Source: Monilinia fructicola
Lineage: Eukaryota > Ascomycota > Leotiomycetes > Helotiales > Sclerotiniaceae
Assembly (NCBI GenBank): GCA_008692225.1
Contig: VICG01000010.1
Location: 2,302,001-2,366,000 of the forward strand
Length of the DNA: 64,000 nucleotides
Reading direction: 5' to 3'
In this document: piece by piece, positions 24,944-36,558 of the stretch
Layout of the letters: each line of letters begins with the position of its first letter
Numbering within the stretch: position 1 is the stretch's first letter
Translations under genes and position numbers: made by a program
Notes under the pieces: generated by a model
The model's input: only the letters and a program-made list of their open reading frames with translations
Database searches by the model: none
What the model was told of the DNA's origin: nothing

Positions 24944-25747
24944 TAAGTCGCTTACCCTATATCTCGCCAACCCCCCTTCATTTGGCCAGCATTTCACACC
25001 AAAAACAATCATGTTAAGGTATTAACAATTCAATGAATAATTAATATAATCAATTGAAAATTTAAATAGTGATTCAATCTAAAGTAATTAATAGATCCTG
25101 AAAATTTTTAAACTTTTGCGATTTTTTTATAAAGAGTAATGAAAGATTATAAAAAAAACTAGAGTTCTAGTTTTCTATTTATATAAATCCTATATAAAAT
25201 TAAAACTTTTAAAAAAGATTATAATTATTTAATAAAAATAATTAAAAATGATCTATAACTTTTTATAGAATTCTAGAATGAATTTTCATTGAATATATAA
25301 TTTTAATAATATATTATTCTCTATAATTAATCGTTAATATAGGATCTTTAACTTTATTAATGAAATTTTATATAAAATAAATTTAATTTTAAATTATTTA
25401 TTAATTATAAATTATTATATATAATTTCAATAGCTTATTTATCATATAATTATAAATGAATATAATAGAAATAAATAATTTATTTTTATTTATTTTTAAG
25501 ATTTATATATAAATCTAAAACTATTAATTCTATTTTTTTATAATTTTATATTACTTCTTATAAAAAAGTTTATAAAAATTTAAGATCTTTAAAATCTATT
25601 AATAACTATATAAAGAAGCTTTAATTAATATTTTTTTAAAAAATACATTTATTTTTCGTAGAGTTATTAATACGTTAAAATAGCCCTTTTTGGAGTGAGA
25701 TGCTAGCCAAATGGGGGGGGATGGCGAGAAGTAGGGTAGGAGACTTA
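24944..25747. mobile_element. AT-rich element with about 63-bp terminal inverted repeats
   Basis: The left end (24944-25006) and right end (25685-25747) are imperfect inverted repeats, about 80 percent alike. Shared blocks include TACCCTA, TCTCGCCA, a C run, ATTTGG and CACTCCAAAAA/CACACCAAAAA. Between them lies about 680 bp of extremely AT-rich DNA (TATAAA, TTAATA, ATTTAT words, almost no G or C) with no coding frame. This fits a small TIR transposon whose interior was mutated by RIP, or a MITE that trapped AT-rich DNA. No clear target-site duplication was found, so the exact outer edges are uncertain. The superfamily is not assigned. Confidence 0.65.
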
Positions 25748-26104
25748 GTCAATGAATCCAACAATACCCCCATGTCATTATCGGGCCCGCGCCCTCGCCC
25801 TTCGCCCTCTTTCTCGCCCTTCGCCCTCTTTCTCACCCTCTTTCTCACCCTTTTTCTTCGCCCTTTCGCCCTCTCGCCCTAAGACATGCAACAAAACGTG
25901 AAGTTATCACATGAAATAGTTTCCATTGGCTATTACTTTTGAAAGACTAGCTATTCATTGGTTTGATTTGGTCAGTACTAAGACCGTTCAGTACTGTTAC
26001 ATCGTCTTATTTCGGGCTTCGGAGAAATGTCTCTCGGCTTTCGATGGTAGTATCATTGGGCGCGTTTATATCATGGATCGATCCCAAGGACTTTTTGCTT
26101 AGGA
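25748..26104. other. Short spacer with CGCCCT-type repeats
   Basis: A pyrimidine-rich run (about 25788-25880) is made of degenerate CGCCCT/TTTCTC units, just outside the TIR element. No gene is seen; the missing 3' part of the M24 pseudogene could not be found here. Confidence 0.5.
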
Positions 26105-27608
26105 ACCGAACAAATAAGGACTTTCATGCGCCTGAATTCCTATTCCATGTCCAACGAGATGTGTAAATACTTTTCTTTGTCCAGCATCTGTGATACAATC
26201 CCGAGCTGCAACATCCACCGAAGCGCATGAGGAATTCGACTTTAATGCGTTTAGAGCTCTGGTTTGTGCCTTGAATACAATGTCCCAAACTGCAATCTTG
26301 TGCTTGGTAAGTGGCGAACAGAGAGTGGCATCCTTTGGGTCTCAAAAGGATGGTGAGAAGAACGTTCCACAGATATCTGAAGAATATCCATACAAATGTG
26401 CACTTTGAGCGTATCAGTTTTTGAACATATCAATAACTACGATGCTCAAGGCTCAAGGCTCAAGGCTCAAGGCTCACCTAACGTCAATCAACACGAGAGT
26501 CTCTGTACCTAGAACTTTACCTCCATCAGGCCCACCATATGGCATTGCAGCATTCTTGTCTATCAAGATGTTAGCATAATTTTGTTCTTACCATCGCTTT
26601 CTACTCCTCATTTCCAAAAAAGAAATCGTTACACACTTGCTAGATACTTCCGAAAATCGAGCACTAGGAGCCTTTCATCATTTTATCATTTTCATCTGAG
26701 TTCACTTGCGGTACTTCCCAATCCTATGATTGTCAGTGGTTGCTACAAATTCTTTTGTTTGCCAAACCTGGAATTGAATGCAGACAGCTTGATCGGACAG
26801 AATATACCTGGGACACCTGAATCATTTTAAAACCATGTAGAGAGTAATATCTACAAGAGAAGAGAGATCAAATGGAGGCAACATACGGAAATTTTGGGCC
26901 GCCCTAGACTGGTGATCCCAAATGATGAATACTCTGTAGATGTGCAATTTAAGATACTGTCTTAGATACGTCTCGAGACAAAAGATTGCGATGAAGAAGG
27001 TTGAAAGAATTGATTATTTGGCTTAACAAAAAGCACAGTCCTACCACCTCGAAATCATTCTCGCCAATGCCTCTCTGGATGAAATCTCTCACCTCTTCGT
27101 CGATCATGACTTTTGGTTTTTGAGAATAACCTACGTTTTCTGCCCCTATGACCTCATTCCAGTTCTCTGAAAGTGTTCTGTAAGGATTCCAGTGTTCCTC
27201 CTAAGTAATAACACTTAAATCTTCCTCAAACGGCATTCCGAGCTTTCTTACTCTGCCTTCCTCAAAATGGGGAGGCAAAAATGATATTTTTGCAACAGCT
27301 TTGACTAAGAGCGTATCGAATTGAGGTGCCATGATCATGAGAAAGGGCCTCTCTTCAGGTTCCCAGACTTCCCAATCCGTTTGACTAATGTTAGCAGAAT
27401 ATTGAAATGTATACCCTGGCTCAACGATGACTGCATCTATTCCATCGGCTCCAAGAGCAATAGCTACATTATTCCTCCGCTGAACGAACTCTAGGAGCGA
27501 AATCGGTGATGCAGTCTCTAGCCAAAGCAAACCGGTCGCAAGGAATGTACTCGTGGAGCATTTTTGAAATCTTTTGCTTTTACAGTAATGGATCTTCTCC
27601 ATGATCAA
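26105..27608 (-). pseudogene. Decayed Xaa-Pro aminopeptidase-like (M24/creatinase) gene
   Basis: Fragments in order match the M24 creatinase/aminopeptidase fold. Creatinase-N part: LEFVQRRNNVAIALGADGID, VEPGYTFQYSANISQTDWEVW, LGMPFEED, EEHWNPYRTLSENW and VRDFIQRGIGENDFEVVG. Catalytic part: NAAMPYGGPDGG, TLVLIDV, YGYSSDICGTFFSPSF, KIAVWDIVFKAQTRAL and THLVGHGIGIQAHESPYL. The HGIG/HESPY region carries metal-site residues. Breaks: an in-frame TAG at 27203-27201 where relatives have Trp (TGG to TAG, a CpA-to-TpA change on plus, consistent with RIP); an in-frame TGA at 26344-26342 after SPSF; degenerate sequence between the N-domain and catalytic blocks (about 26585-27000); and no recognisable C-terminus after HESPYL. 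A 7-bp AAGGCTC repeat (about 26447-26475) sits in a probable intron. It would have been a metallopeptidase-fold enzyme; now almost certainly non-functional. Confidence 0.8.
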
Positions 27609-28258
27609 AGATGATGTCTATAAATTTGAGATTGACTTTCTCCCATCTTATACCACAATACACGACGTTGATGCTTATTTCATGCAGAGAACATAATTCA
27701 GCCCTGTAAGGATGGTGCTCTGATAGACAGCGGGGTAACATTGCAGCCGCTAGACAAGGTGTGTGTTTGAAGCACGTTCTAAGTTCAGCCCGATACCCGT
27801 CTCATACCTTTTCGGCCAGTTTACTGCCAGTTCCAAATCTTCAATTTCTCCTCGTGTCGTTTATAGTCGTTTTCTTGGTTGAACTCACTGCATTGATCTC
27901 CAGGCAATATTATCATGGTTACGGTCGAGTAAGCAACATTGTGAATGAATCGACGTCATCTCAGAAGTTTCTGAATACGTGGTAGTTGTTGAGGCTACTT
28001 CCGTTAGAACTAACGTGCAAGTACAATTTTAACTGACAGATCACAAGATGTCAAGCTAGAATCTCATGATGATCAACATTCATGGACTTGTGGTTTGTAG
28101 AACGTATCAAGAGATCAATGGGGAATCATGCGTTGGAGTATGGAAGTCGATCCTGTCAACAAGCATTTCGTTGAATGTAGATATTATGATACGATACAAA
28201 TTATGAGCTCAAGAACCAATTATATCGATTGTCTTTGTCTCTTGTCCGAGCTCTTGAG
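27609..28258. other. Intergenic spacer
   Basis: 650 bp between the pseudogene and the ABM gene's 3' end. No supported gene; a hydrophobic plus-strand frame at 27761-27985 has no start context or partner. Confidence 0.5.
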
Positions 28259-28876
28259 TTAAATTCTGTTGAATCCTCCAGCAGGAGTGATAACTCTAAC
28301 ATCAGGTGGTGCAGTCAAAAACTCCGCTTTCTTGCTATCAACCTTGTATGCTTGAACATGAGCACTCTCCTCATGAGCTTTGAATGCCTCCTCGTCTTTG
28401 AATCTGTTGAAAGGTTGTCAGTCTACGAATTCGAAAAAATAGGACGGGGGGAGGGGGGGGGGGTAAGGAAGATAGGGCATCAGGAGTAATCAGATTGTAG
28501 AGTGTTCCGTCATTGCGGGTTGGGAGAGACTATGCAGAGAAGTGTGTAGACTGGAATAAAAAGGATAACGAGGCAATGCGAGTCTACTTACACCATGGCC
28601 ATGACGATTTGTTCCGGACCATCACCTGTCACCGGCTTGGTTTTTGAAACTTTATACATGAGGCAGCCGGGTTCAGCAGCCTCAACTGCTTTAGCAAACT
28701 TAGCCCCTTCGGCGAGAGCCTGTTGAAATATTGCATTAGAAAACATATTGCAGATAATTTAGGAGAATAAGAACATCTGGGGAGTGGAAGGATGAAGGAA
28801 GGAGTAGACTTACTTCCTCAAGCTTCTCGGGCTTGGGAGTGATGGTGATGACTCTGGCGACGGAGTTGGCATTCAT
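28259..28876 (-). CDS. ABM-domain (antibiotic biosynthesis monooxygenase-like) protein
   Basis: Three exons (28876-28814, 28719-28592, 28403-28259) splice into 111 residues with perfect frame (336 nt). The protein begins MNANSVARVITITPKPEKLEE and continues EGAKFAKAVEAAEPGCLMYK, GPEQIVMAMVFKDEEAFKAHEES, then LTAPPDVRVITPAGGFNRI. This is the compact alpha/beta ferredoxin-like ABM fold (YgiN-like), typically a dimer with quinol- or polyketide-oxidising or stress-related roles. There is no signal peptide, so it is probably cytosolic. The substrate cannot be told from sequence. The intact splicing contrasts with its frameshifted neighbours. Confidence 0.88.
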
Positions 28877-30112
28877 GGTTGCTATGTTGTTTGATTTGTA
28901 TGATGAATTCTTTATAAAATTAGGAATTCTTTAATGAGAGTTGTTTGTCGTGATCTTGTTGATTGTGGTAGTGATATGGTTGTATGTTGTTCAGAAGAAT
29001 GATACCTTTCATGACCTTTATATAGTTGGAGGAGGCAAAACTCTCCGAGTTTGATATCTCTGCCACAATGCTCAACCACGGGTGCTCTGACATCCTCTGA
29101 GTAAAAATAGCCCTCGGAATACACCTTCTCCAGAGATATCCGAATCTATTTGCTTGAGACCCTGCATAAGTCCAAGAACAGACGTGGCACGGCTCGTTGT
29201 TTTAACGTATTCCCCACAACATAGCATATCATAGCGGCATTTCCATGAGTCGTCGCTGTTTCTCTTCGATCATCTCCGCAGCTGTAGCTTTCTCATTCGT
29301 TCACCACACAGCCATAGCATAACCCTTCATACTATGTTGCTCGTATTGGATGGTTGAACCGTTTTCCCAAAGTTGTATCCCGGAGGGAATTGTGAAGTTG
29401 ACGAAGCATAATAGAAAGCTAATCACTCCCAGAGTTTGGACTTAGAGTACCATACCTACACCGAGCAATCGAAATCAAGATCGAGACCAATAATTCGCTG
29501 TCATAAGAAAGGAAGAGCAGCACAGGGGAATTGGTGGCCCCATTTTTTGACCGATAGTATCGTGAACGATACTACCTCATGCACTGCTCGACGTTCTTGA
29601 AATGACCTCGTACCATTGTGACTTTTATAATATATTAATAGAGGGGTAGAGCACCATAAACAAACTATGAAGTATCCAACCAATTAGATAGCATTGCAAA
29701 CCACCAGCGTCTTTCAAGGGGGACAGCATAACATTCGATAAAGGTTATCAATGTCGATAGTTCATGAAGTATCTATCCACCTGTGACCTTACTCATCCGA
29801 TCATGCAACCTTAGCCAGGCTAACTGCTAACTACTCATCAATTTGACTCCGTAACAACTTTACAACATATTAGGTGAGGTGTATAAGAGAATTGCATATA
29901 ATCGAGTACTTGTTAGGCTTCTTGTGATTCAAGGGATAGAACGGAGTAAAGAGTGTCAACAATTCACGTCCAACAATATGCTATATGGCCCACAATAATC
30001 ATTGCAGTCACTGGGTAGGGGTCTTTTGTAACACAGAAATGAAAAAAAGGGTATATATACCAACTTACCATGTGGAAGTTTCATCCAATAGAAGCGTCTA
30101 GCTTTCATACGC
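28877..30112. other. Intergenic spacer, promoter side of the ABM gene
   Basis: About 1.2 kb without a supported gene. It holds the ABM promoter (minus) and the upstream flank of the tRNA gene. Short frames at 28912-29124, 29501-29683 and 29956-30180 show no domain or splice partner. Confidence 0.55.
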
Positions 30113-30211
30113 GGGCTTTTGGCGCAATGGTAACGCGTTTGACTTCGACTCCTATTAGAAATAATAGTATTCTCCATCAAAAGATTGCAGGTTCGAGTCC
30201 TGCAGGGCTCA
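30113..30211 (+). tRNA. tRNA-Arg (anticodon TCG) with 27-nt intron
   Basis: The acceptor 5' strand starts at GGGCTTT (30113). A D-arm GGCGC...GCG follows. The anticodon stem TTTGA (30138-30142) pairs with TCAAA (30177-30181). The loop CTTCGA carries anticodon TCG (30145-30147), then an intron at 30149-30175 in the usual position after base 37. The T-arm is GCAGG TTCGAGT CCTGC, and the acceptor 3' strand AGGGCTC plus discriminator A ends at 30211. The acceptor stem has three G-T wobbles (2-71, 5-68, 6-67), unusual but foldable. The mature length is about 72 nt. Decodes CGA/CGG arginine codons. Confidence 0.85.
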
Positions 30212-31477
30212 TCATGATGTGCTGGTCAGAACTTTCCTTTTGATGTCCTTTTTGCTGAATTTGGAAGAGCACTTCTGAACCGAGCATTGTCCTTTTTGTG
30301 TACCTAGGAGGTGGGCAAAATAATATTGAGCCGTACAACGCAAAGGATGTGTGTTGGAGAGTCGTATAAAATGTAATTATCTAATGATAAGTACGTAGCA
30401 GTCAGTACCTAGGCATTTACGAGAAGTTTATATTGAGTTATTTTATAGTAAGTAATTATGATATAATCACCTAGGAGATGAAACGAGAAGAAAGTAAACT
30501 TAGTCGAAATAGCTGAGGTGAAACATGAAAATAGTCAATTATATTAAATTCAAAATAAAAGGGCTTTAAACTCTTGACTTTATCATCGTCATCTCAACTA
30601 TCTGAATGATCTGAATGATCTGATCTTTTCAGATGATATCATTCGCTCAATCCTAGGTACATCCCTCCTTCCTTCTTTTCCTCTCTTGAATAAAGGTTAA
30701 TATCTTACCAGGGCAAGGAGAGGGGGGGAGCACTCCGTACAAAGTACGGAGTGTAAACTTACCTCTCTTAATCTCGCCTCCCTCTTGGTTCGTTGAACCC
30801 CAGGCTTGGCATGATGAATTGTCCGGATATGAAGCCAGACCCAGGTGAATCCTACTTTAGCTACCTAGTACCAGTTGGTTTGTATATCTGGATTGCTACA
30901 TACAAGCTGTAACTATACCTCCATCGCTTTAGCTTTCACTCATTATATTCCACTCATGTATCACGAGAACGATCTCCTGGGTTCAAGCACCCCACAAACC
31001 GGCCCGCTGTCACCGACATGTATTGGCAGTATACATGGCGGCAAAATGCAACATTGTAGATGGAATATACCCATCCTATCATATTGACTCCCCTGACACT
31101 CGGCAATCTGCCTTAAACCCGTTTCAATTATATGTTCACTTCGTTCCCGGGTGCCCCGTACAACGGCCCACGTTCATTTATCTTGTGATGTTTCTTTCAA
31201 GCCATGAAGGAGCGGAAGAGTTATCACCGAATTTGCGGGGATTATCCTCATGTTTTGTTTTTTTGCCAATGGGATCCTAATTTACAGACTAATTTTCCAG
31301 GAATCTCTGATGATTCAAGTGAATGCCATGGCCCGACGGGAAGCCTATGAGACAATTTTTTGGAAGGATTTGAGATATATGCTAAAGTACTTAAGATGAT
31401 ATGATCCCATTGATATTGATCTATTGGAAGAAGTTGTGCCTGTTCTTGATATCTTGATTAGAGGTCCTGCTAACGCC
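30212..31477. other. Intergenic spacer upstream of the GH5 gene
   Basis: About 1.3 kb without a supported gene. It includes a perfect hairpin at 30731-30753 (listed separately) and the GH5 promoter. Short plus-strand frames at 30875-31280 carry no motif. Confidence 0.55.
30731..30753. promoter_or_regulatory. Perfect 10-bp inverted repeat, CACTCCGTAC/GTACGGAGTG
   Basis: Two 10-bp arms separated by AAA form a perfect palindrome next to a G run. The half-site ACTCCGTA or TACGGAGT recurs singly elsewhere (about 40995, 41944, 42389, 43223, 54759, 61581, 63533, 63560). It could be a binding site for a dimeric regulator or a repeat-derived motif; function unproven. Confidence 0.45.
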
Positions 31478-33700
31478 ATGAAGACTGCTACCTTTTTGAG
31501 CGTGTTGTCCTTGAGTGTGGAGTTAGTATACTCCCAGGCTGCGGGATATGCTCAATGTAAATCCTCCTAACCATATTACTGCTCTTGAATAGTTGCTGAC
31601 TTGGGATAGGCGGCGGAACCGGCTGGACTGGAGCTACAACTTGCGTTACTGGATATGTTTGTCAATATCAGAATGCATGTAAGAACATCATTCAAATCTA
31701 CTTCTATACATTGGAAAATACTAATTTCATGTAGTTTATTCGCAGTGTCTCCCGGGCACAGGCACAGCAACCACTTCAGTACCCTCAACTTTGACCACGA
31801 CAACCAAGTCCAGTACCACATCCACAACTTCTAACCCAACTACATCCACAAATTCATCTTCAAAGACCAGTTCAACGGCATCCTCAACTGTTCAATCATC
31901 ATGCACTGCGGCATTCACTCCAATCACTGCTTCCGCCGCATTTGCTGCATTGAATCCAGGATGGAATTTGGGAAACACTTTGGATGCTGTCCCAGATGAA
32001 GGATCTTGGAATAATCCTGCTGTTAGCGCTGTTACATTCTCGACAGTTAAGGCAGAGGGATTCAACAGTGTTAGAATACCAGGTAATACTCAATCCAGCC
32101 TCACGTATGCCATTGTGAGTACGAAGGACGCTGACAAGAAATATAGTAACATGGGCATATCATTTCGTAACATCATCCCCAAGCTGGACTGTGAACTCTA
32201 CGTGGATGGATCGAGTTGAAACAGTCGTAGATCAAGCACTGGCTACTGGACTATATGTCGTCCTCAACGTTCACCACGATTCTTGGATTTGGGCAGATGT
32301 CTCTGCATCTGGTGCCAATCTTACAATGATCGAAGAAAAGTTCTCTGCCCTTTGGTATCAAATTGGAACGAGAATGAAATGCAAATCCAGCAAATTGATA
32401 TTTGAGCCAATCAACGAGCCACCCGGAACAACACAAGTCCATGCGAACGAACTCAATAAGCTCAACAATCTCTTCCTCGCGGCTATCAATCAAGCTGGGG
32501 GCAACAATCCTCAAAGAGTAGTTACACTTTCTGGTCTCCAAATGAATTCGGCATACACTGAACAATGGCTCACTAAACCCACAAACTACCCCTCCCAACC
32601 TTGGGGTCTTCAATTCCATTACTACTCGCCATATATGTTTCTTTTCAACGCCTGGGGTGGCACTATCTGGGGTTCTGATGCCGATAAAGCCGCTGTGACA
32701 CAAGATTTCCAACAATTCGCAGGAAATTTCACAGGCATCCCGACCTTAATCGGAGAATGGCAAGCTTCACCACAATGGACTGAACCTGCCGCTAGATGGA
32801 AGTATACGGATTATTTTGTCAAAACTGCTAAAAGCTTTGGTTTTGCCCATATCCTTTGGGACAATGGACTTGACTTCTTGAACCGCCCAACCAATACATG
32901 GACTGATCCTGTTTCAATGTCTATTCTTTTCAACGCTGTCAAGGGAGTTTCAAACTCTCTTGCAGATACTACAACTGATCCACTTGCCACATCCCAAAAT
33001 ACCTCGGCGTATCTCTTCCACAAAGTTGGTGACCCAGTTGTTGCACAATCTTTACCTTATATCTTAAACGGAAACACACTGTCGTCCATCAAAACCTCCA
33101 CGGGCACTACACTGGCAACTACATCCTACAGCATGTCCTCTGCCGGCGTCTTGACATTCACTCAAGCTTACCTCTCAACCCTATATTCCTCCACCGCAGC
33201 CGCCGGCATTAAAGAAAAACTAACTCTAACATTCTCCGCCGGCGCCCCCTCGCAACTCCAAATCGTACAATGGGCCAACCCCACCCTCCCAAAAACTTCC
33301 TTCAGTAAACAATCTACCGACCTCACAATCCCCATAAACTATGCCGGCTTACAACAAGTTGCAACCATCAAGGCTTTGAATGCTGACGGGACGTATATGA
33401 TTTCCGGCGATGCTTGGACTCAGTATTTGGGACCGCTGCAACAAGCTCGATGGACTTACGGGGCCTGGACAAGCAATAGCTCGGGATTAACGATATCGGC
33501 TTCTGGGATGTCGATTATTAGTGGTACGGGCCAGACTGATACTCTGACACTGGAGGTGAGTTACTTTATTTTTTGAAACGCCTCGCTTCGCTCCCCTTAT
33601 TCTCCTTCATCTGCGCTCGCTTCTCGATCTGATACTAATTCCAATTTAGTTTTTCCCGCGAATTCAAGGACAGAATAGTGTGAATATTACATTCACATAA
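31478..33700 (+). CDS. Secreted CBM1-GH5 endo-beta-glucanase
   Basis: Five exons (31478-31556, 31610-31678, 31735-32082, 32147-33555, 33650-33700) give 651 residues in perfect frame. Order: signal peptide (MKTATFLSVLSLSVELVYSQ); CBM1 cellulose-binding module with YAQCGGTGWTGATTC, CQYQNAFYSQC; Thr/Ser linker (about residues 62-105); GH5 catalytic domain starting at GWNLGNTLDA, with YVVLNVHHDSW, acid/base Glu in EPINEPPG (about residue 255), HYYSPYMF, and nucleophile Glu in LIGEWQASP (about 368). The catalytic motifs are closest to the GH5_4 type (endoglucanase/xyloglucanase). After it comes an Ig-like segment (SLPYILNGNTLSS...GAPSQLQIVQW) resembling X2-type modules and a final beta-rich segment similar in placement to CBM46. 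It acts outside the cell on plant beta-glucans. Subfamily assignment is by motif memory only. Confidence 0.93.
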
Positions 33701-34258
33701 TTGTTGCTGGGTCAAGCGAATTAGGATATTTTGCAAATTATATTATGAATCGTGTGAATATGTTGAATCGTGGACCTTGAGTACATATAGTTTTGTTAAA
33801 GAGACCGATTGACTTGTACATATTTTCCAATTCAATATACATATATCAATCAATTTCTCTCATGCGATCAAATTGAAATTGATTACTTTTTATGCTATGA
33901 AAATTGAAGTTTTGTGTTTGTGCCGTGTAGATTATCTGGTGGAATGGTACAAGGGATTTAAATGGTAGAGAGGAGATGGAAGGAAGAATCTATAATGAAA
34001 AGGTAATGGAACGATAAATTCTATATTAGGAATTTTCTCTCTTCATTAAAAATCCACCTACGATAAAAAAGTAAAAGAACTTCGAAGTTCATATGACAAG
34101 AATAATTTATTTGGCTTTGAATGGCATGAAGGTAAATTTGGCAGATATGCACATGCATACGTACATATATATACATTACTATCAAAGATCTCAAGCGAAT
34201 TGCAAAAAACATGCTTCAACTTCATCCTTCCTCCTCTCCTCATATCCAATCCCCCAAA
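33701..34258. other. Convergent spacer between GH5 and GH27 genes
   Basis: 558 bp holding the two 3' flanks. AT-rich; nothing else is recognised. Confidence 0.6.
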
Positions 34259-36558
34259 TCACCAATAAACATCCACCCCCACCAGATCAGCAGCGTAATT
34301 GACCTGTCCACCCGCCGCATTGCTAAAGGTCAATACGTTACTCCCCACTTTCCACCCACTAGTCAGTAATCCGAAGATGCCCGTATCCTGCCATCCCAAC
34401 GTCCCAAACATTTCTGAACTCTTCCCACTTAGTGGGAGCTCGGCGCGTGTCACCACTCCGTTGACGCTAATGGTCAAGTTTCGCGTGTTGGTACCTGTTG
34501 TCCAGGCTGAGCTGAACGCGATATCGTTGTTGCAGAAATGGATAGAGAGGTATTTGGTTGAGGAGGTGTTGATGGATGTTGATGGGGAGTCTACGGTGAT
34601 GGAGGCGGAGCCGCTGGGGGTTAGGTAGCCGATCTTGGTACCGCTGGGGATGCAGTAGTTGGTGCTGCATGTTACGTGCGTGGCGGTGCCGGAGATACTC
34701 ATGTTGGATGAGGAGTAGAATGTTGAGGGGGGAAGGGCGATAGTGAGGGATGAGGGTAAGAGAGTGGAGGAGGAGGTTATGGCGAGGGTGTTTGTGCTGG
34801 ATGCTATGAAGGAGAGGGATGAGATGGTAACAGATTTTGAGCCGGCGGGAAGTGTGTATGTTTTGGATGATATGGTAAATGTTGTCGAGGATGTGGATGA
34901 GGTGCTGAAGTGAAGTGTGGCGGTATAATTTGAACTGGATGTTTGCGCATATATCTTAGAGTATGTGATAGTTGATCTATATCCAAATTAGCATCTTCAT
35001 AACAATCGAGAGTTCAAAATCAGAATATTCAAATCAACTCACCCAGAAGTAACAGCATCACTAGCAACGTAGGTACCAGCCACAGTGGTCCCTCCAAGCT
35101 CCAAGAGAATAGTTCCATGGGCTCCCACACTCGCAGAATACGACGTTAGAACATTGGCTGCCGTGGTGCCAGCCCAAATATTTTTGAGAGAACTTGCTTT
35201 CTGTAATCCCACATCAGGAAGATCCAAAGTGAGCGTGCGCGCAGAATTTTGAAGGTTAATAAGTGCAACAACAGTACGATTTCCACTTAATGGTCCCGCC
35301 CAAACTTCATATCCATCCGTAGTCCATCTTCTTCGGAAGCTTGCTAAAACACCTAAACTATCTTGATTGTAGCTTATAACATCCTTATTGCTGAGAATAG
35401 CCAAAGAGGCAGAGCTAATACTCGTCAGACTATCCTTCAAAGCTGCCCCAATAAATAATGGACTCTTCAAAATGGCCCAAAGACTAAAATGAGTCTGTTC
35501 TTCGGGAATAGTAAAAACATTGTTCCCAACCTCCAGCATATCAAGATCTAACCAATGTCCTGGACCAGCAAATGATGTTTGTGGTACAGCTTGATTCAAA
35601 ATTCGGGAGACGGTTGAATAGTTTGGAATTATATCATTAGTGATGCGCCACGAGTTACCCATGGCTGGAGCCCATGCAGAGGGGAAATCAACACCCCAGT
35701 CGCAGATTTGGAAAAGGATTGGTTTACTAAGTGTGGCGAGGGCATCGGTCATATTTTGGTAGCGCAATGATGGAGATGTAGATGGGTTGTAATTCGTATT
35801 TGGATATCCGGTTGCACCATCGGAATAGCAGTTATCATCTGAAAGTGTTTAGCTTAGGACTTCAGATGGGTCAGAATTTCCTACATTTGAGTAGATCCGC
35901 TCCCCAAGACGCGAAAGTTTGTGCATCTGTTAGTTCATGAACTTTTGATTGTTAGTGTTTATCCATTTGTACTCTTCATAGGCATTTCATAGGAATTCCT
36001 CAGAAGATAGACCACTGATCATGAAATGACGATTCATCTTCCCAAACGAGTCAAATCATATCATCCACACACTTACATAAACTACCAACTTGTGCTGGAT
36101 TTCCAACCATACACATTTGTACTCCCGCATCTGAATACACTCCAAATCCAAGCCCCAATCCATGAATGAAATCCCCTAAAGCGGGATATCCACTTGGGAA
36201 CCGTGCTGGATTCCAAGTCAGAGTTCCATCAGAAGTTCGATTGGGCAATGTCCATCCACAATCAACAGTCACATAGTGGTAGCCGAGGGCAGAGAGGCCA
36301 AGGGACACGAGAGCTTGCGCATTACTGTGAATGATAGTTTCATTAGGAGAACAGGCGTAATGGTTATAGGAGTTCCACCTGGTAAATTGTTAGAAAGGAA
36401 AGATGTGAACAGAGAGAAGAAAACACAAACCCCATAGGCGGAGTGACAGCTAGACCATTGTCAATTCGTGGTTGGAGATTTTGAGAATGCACAGTGGTGA
36501 GTTGAGAAAGTAGAGGGAAAAGCAAGGGGAGCTGCTGAGAAAAGCCTAGAGAATGCAT
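34259..36558 (-). CDS. Secreted GH27 alpha-galactosidase
   Basis: Five exons (36558-36431, 36378-36077, 35926-35885, 35838-35043, 34976-34259) make 661 residues in perfect frame; exon 3 is only 42 nt. The ATG at 36558 begins MHSLGFSQQLPLLFPLLSQL, a signal peptide. The GH27 barrel shows NGLAVTPPMGWNSYNHYAC, GYHYVTVDCGW, FGVYSDAG, QTFASWGADLLKYDNC (nucleophile Asp, about residue 159), and GHWLDLDMLEVGN (acid/base Asp, about 250). The Greek-key C-terminal domain follows (YEVWAGPLSGNRTVVALIN). A Ser/Thr-rich tail then leads to an extra beta-sandwich ending VNYAADLVGVDVYW, likely carbohydrate-binding. It would release alpha-1,6-galactose from galactomannan or raffinose-type sugars outside the cell. 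Convergent with the GH5 gene. Confidence 0.93.

Noticed and set aside
24944..25747. Considered as a Helitron or a virus-derived insert.
   Set aside because: It has long inverted termini, which Helitrons lack, and shows no coding frame of any kind.
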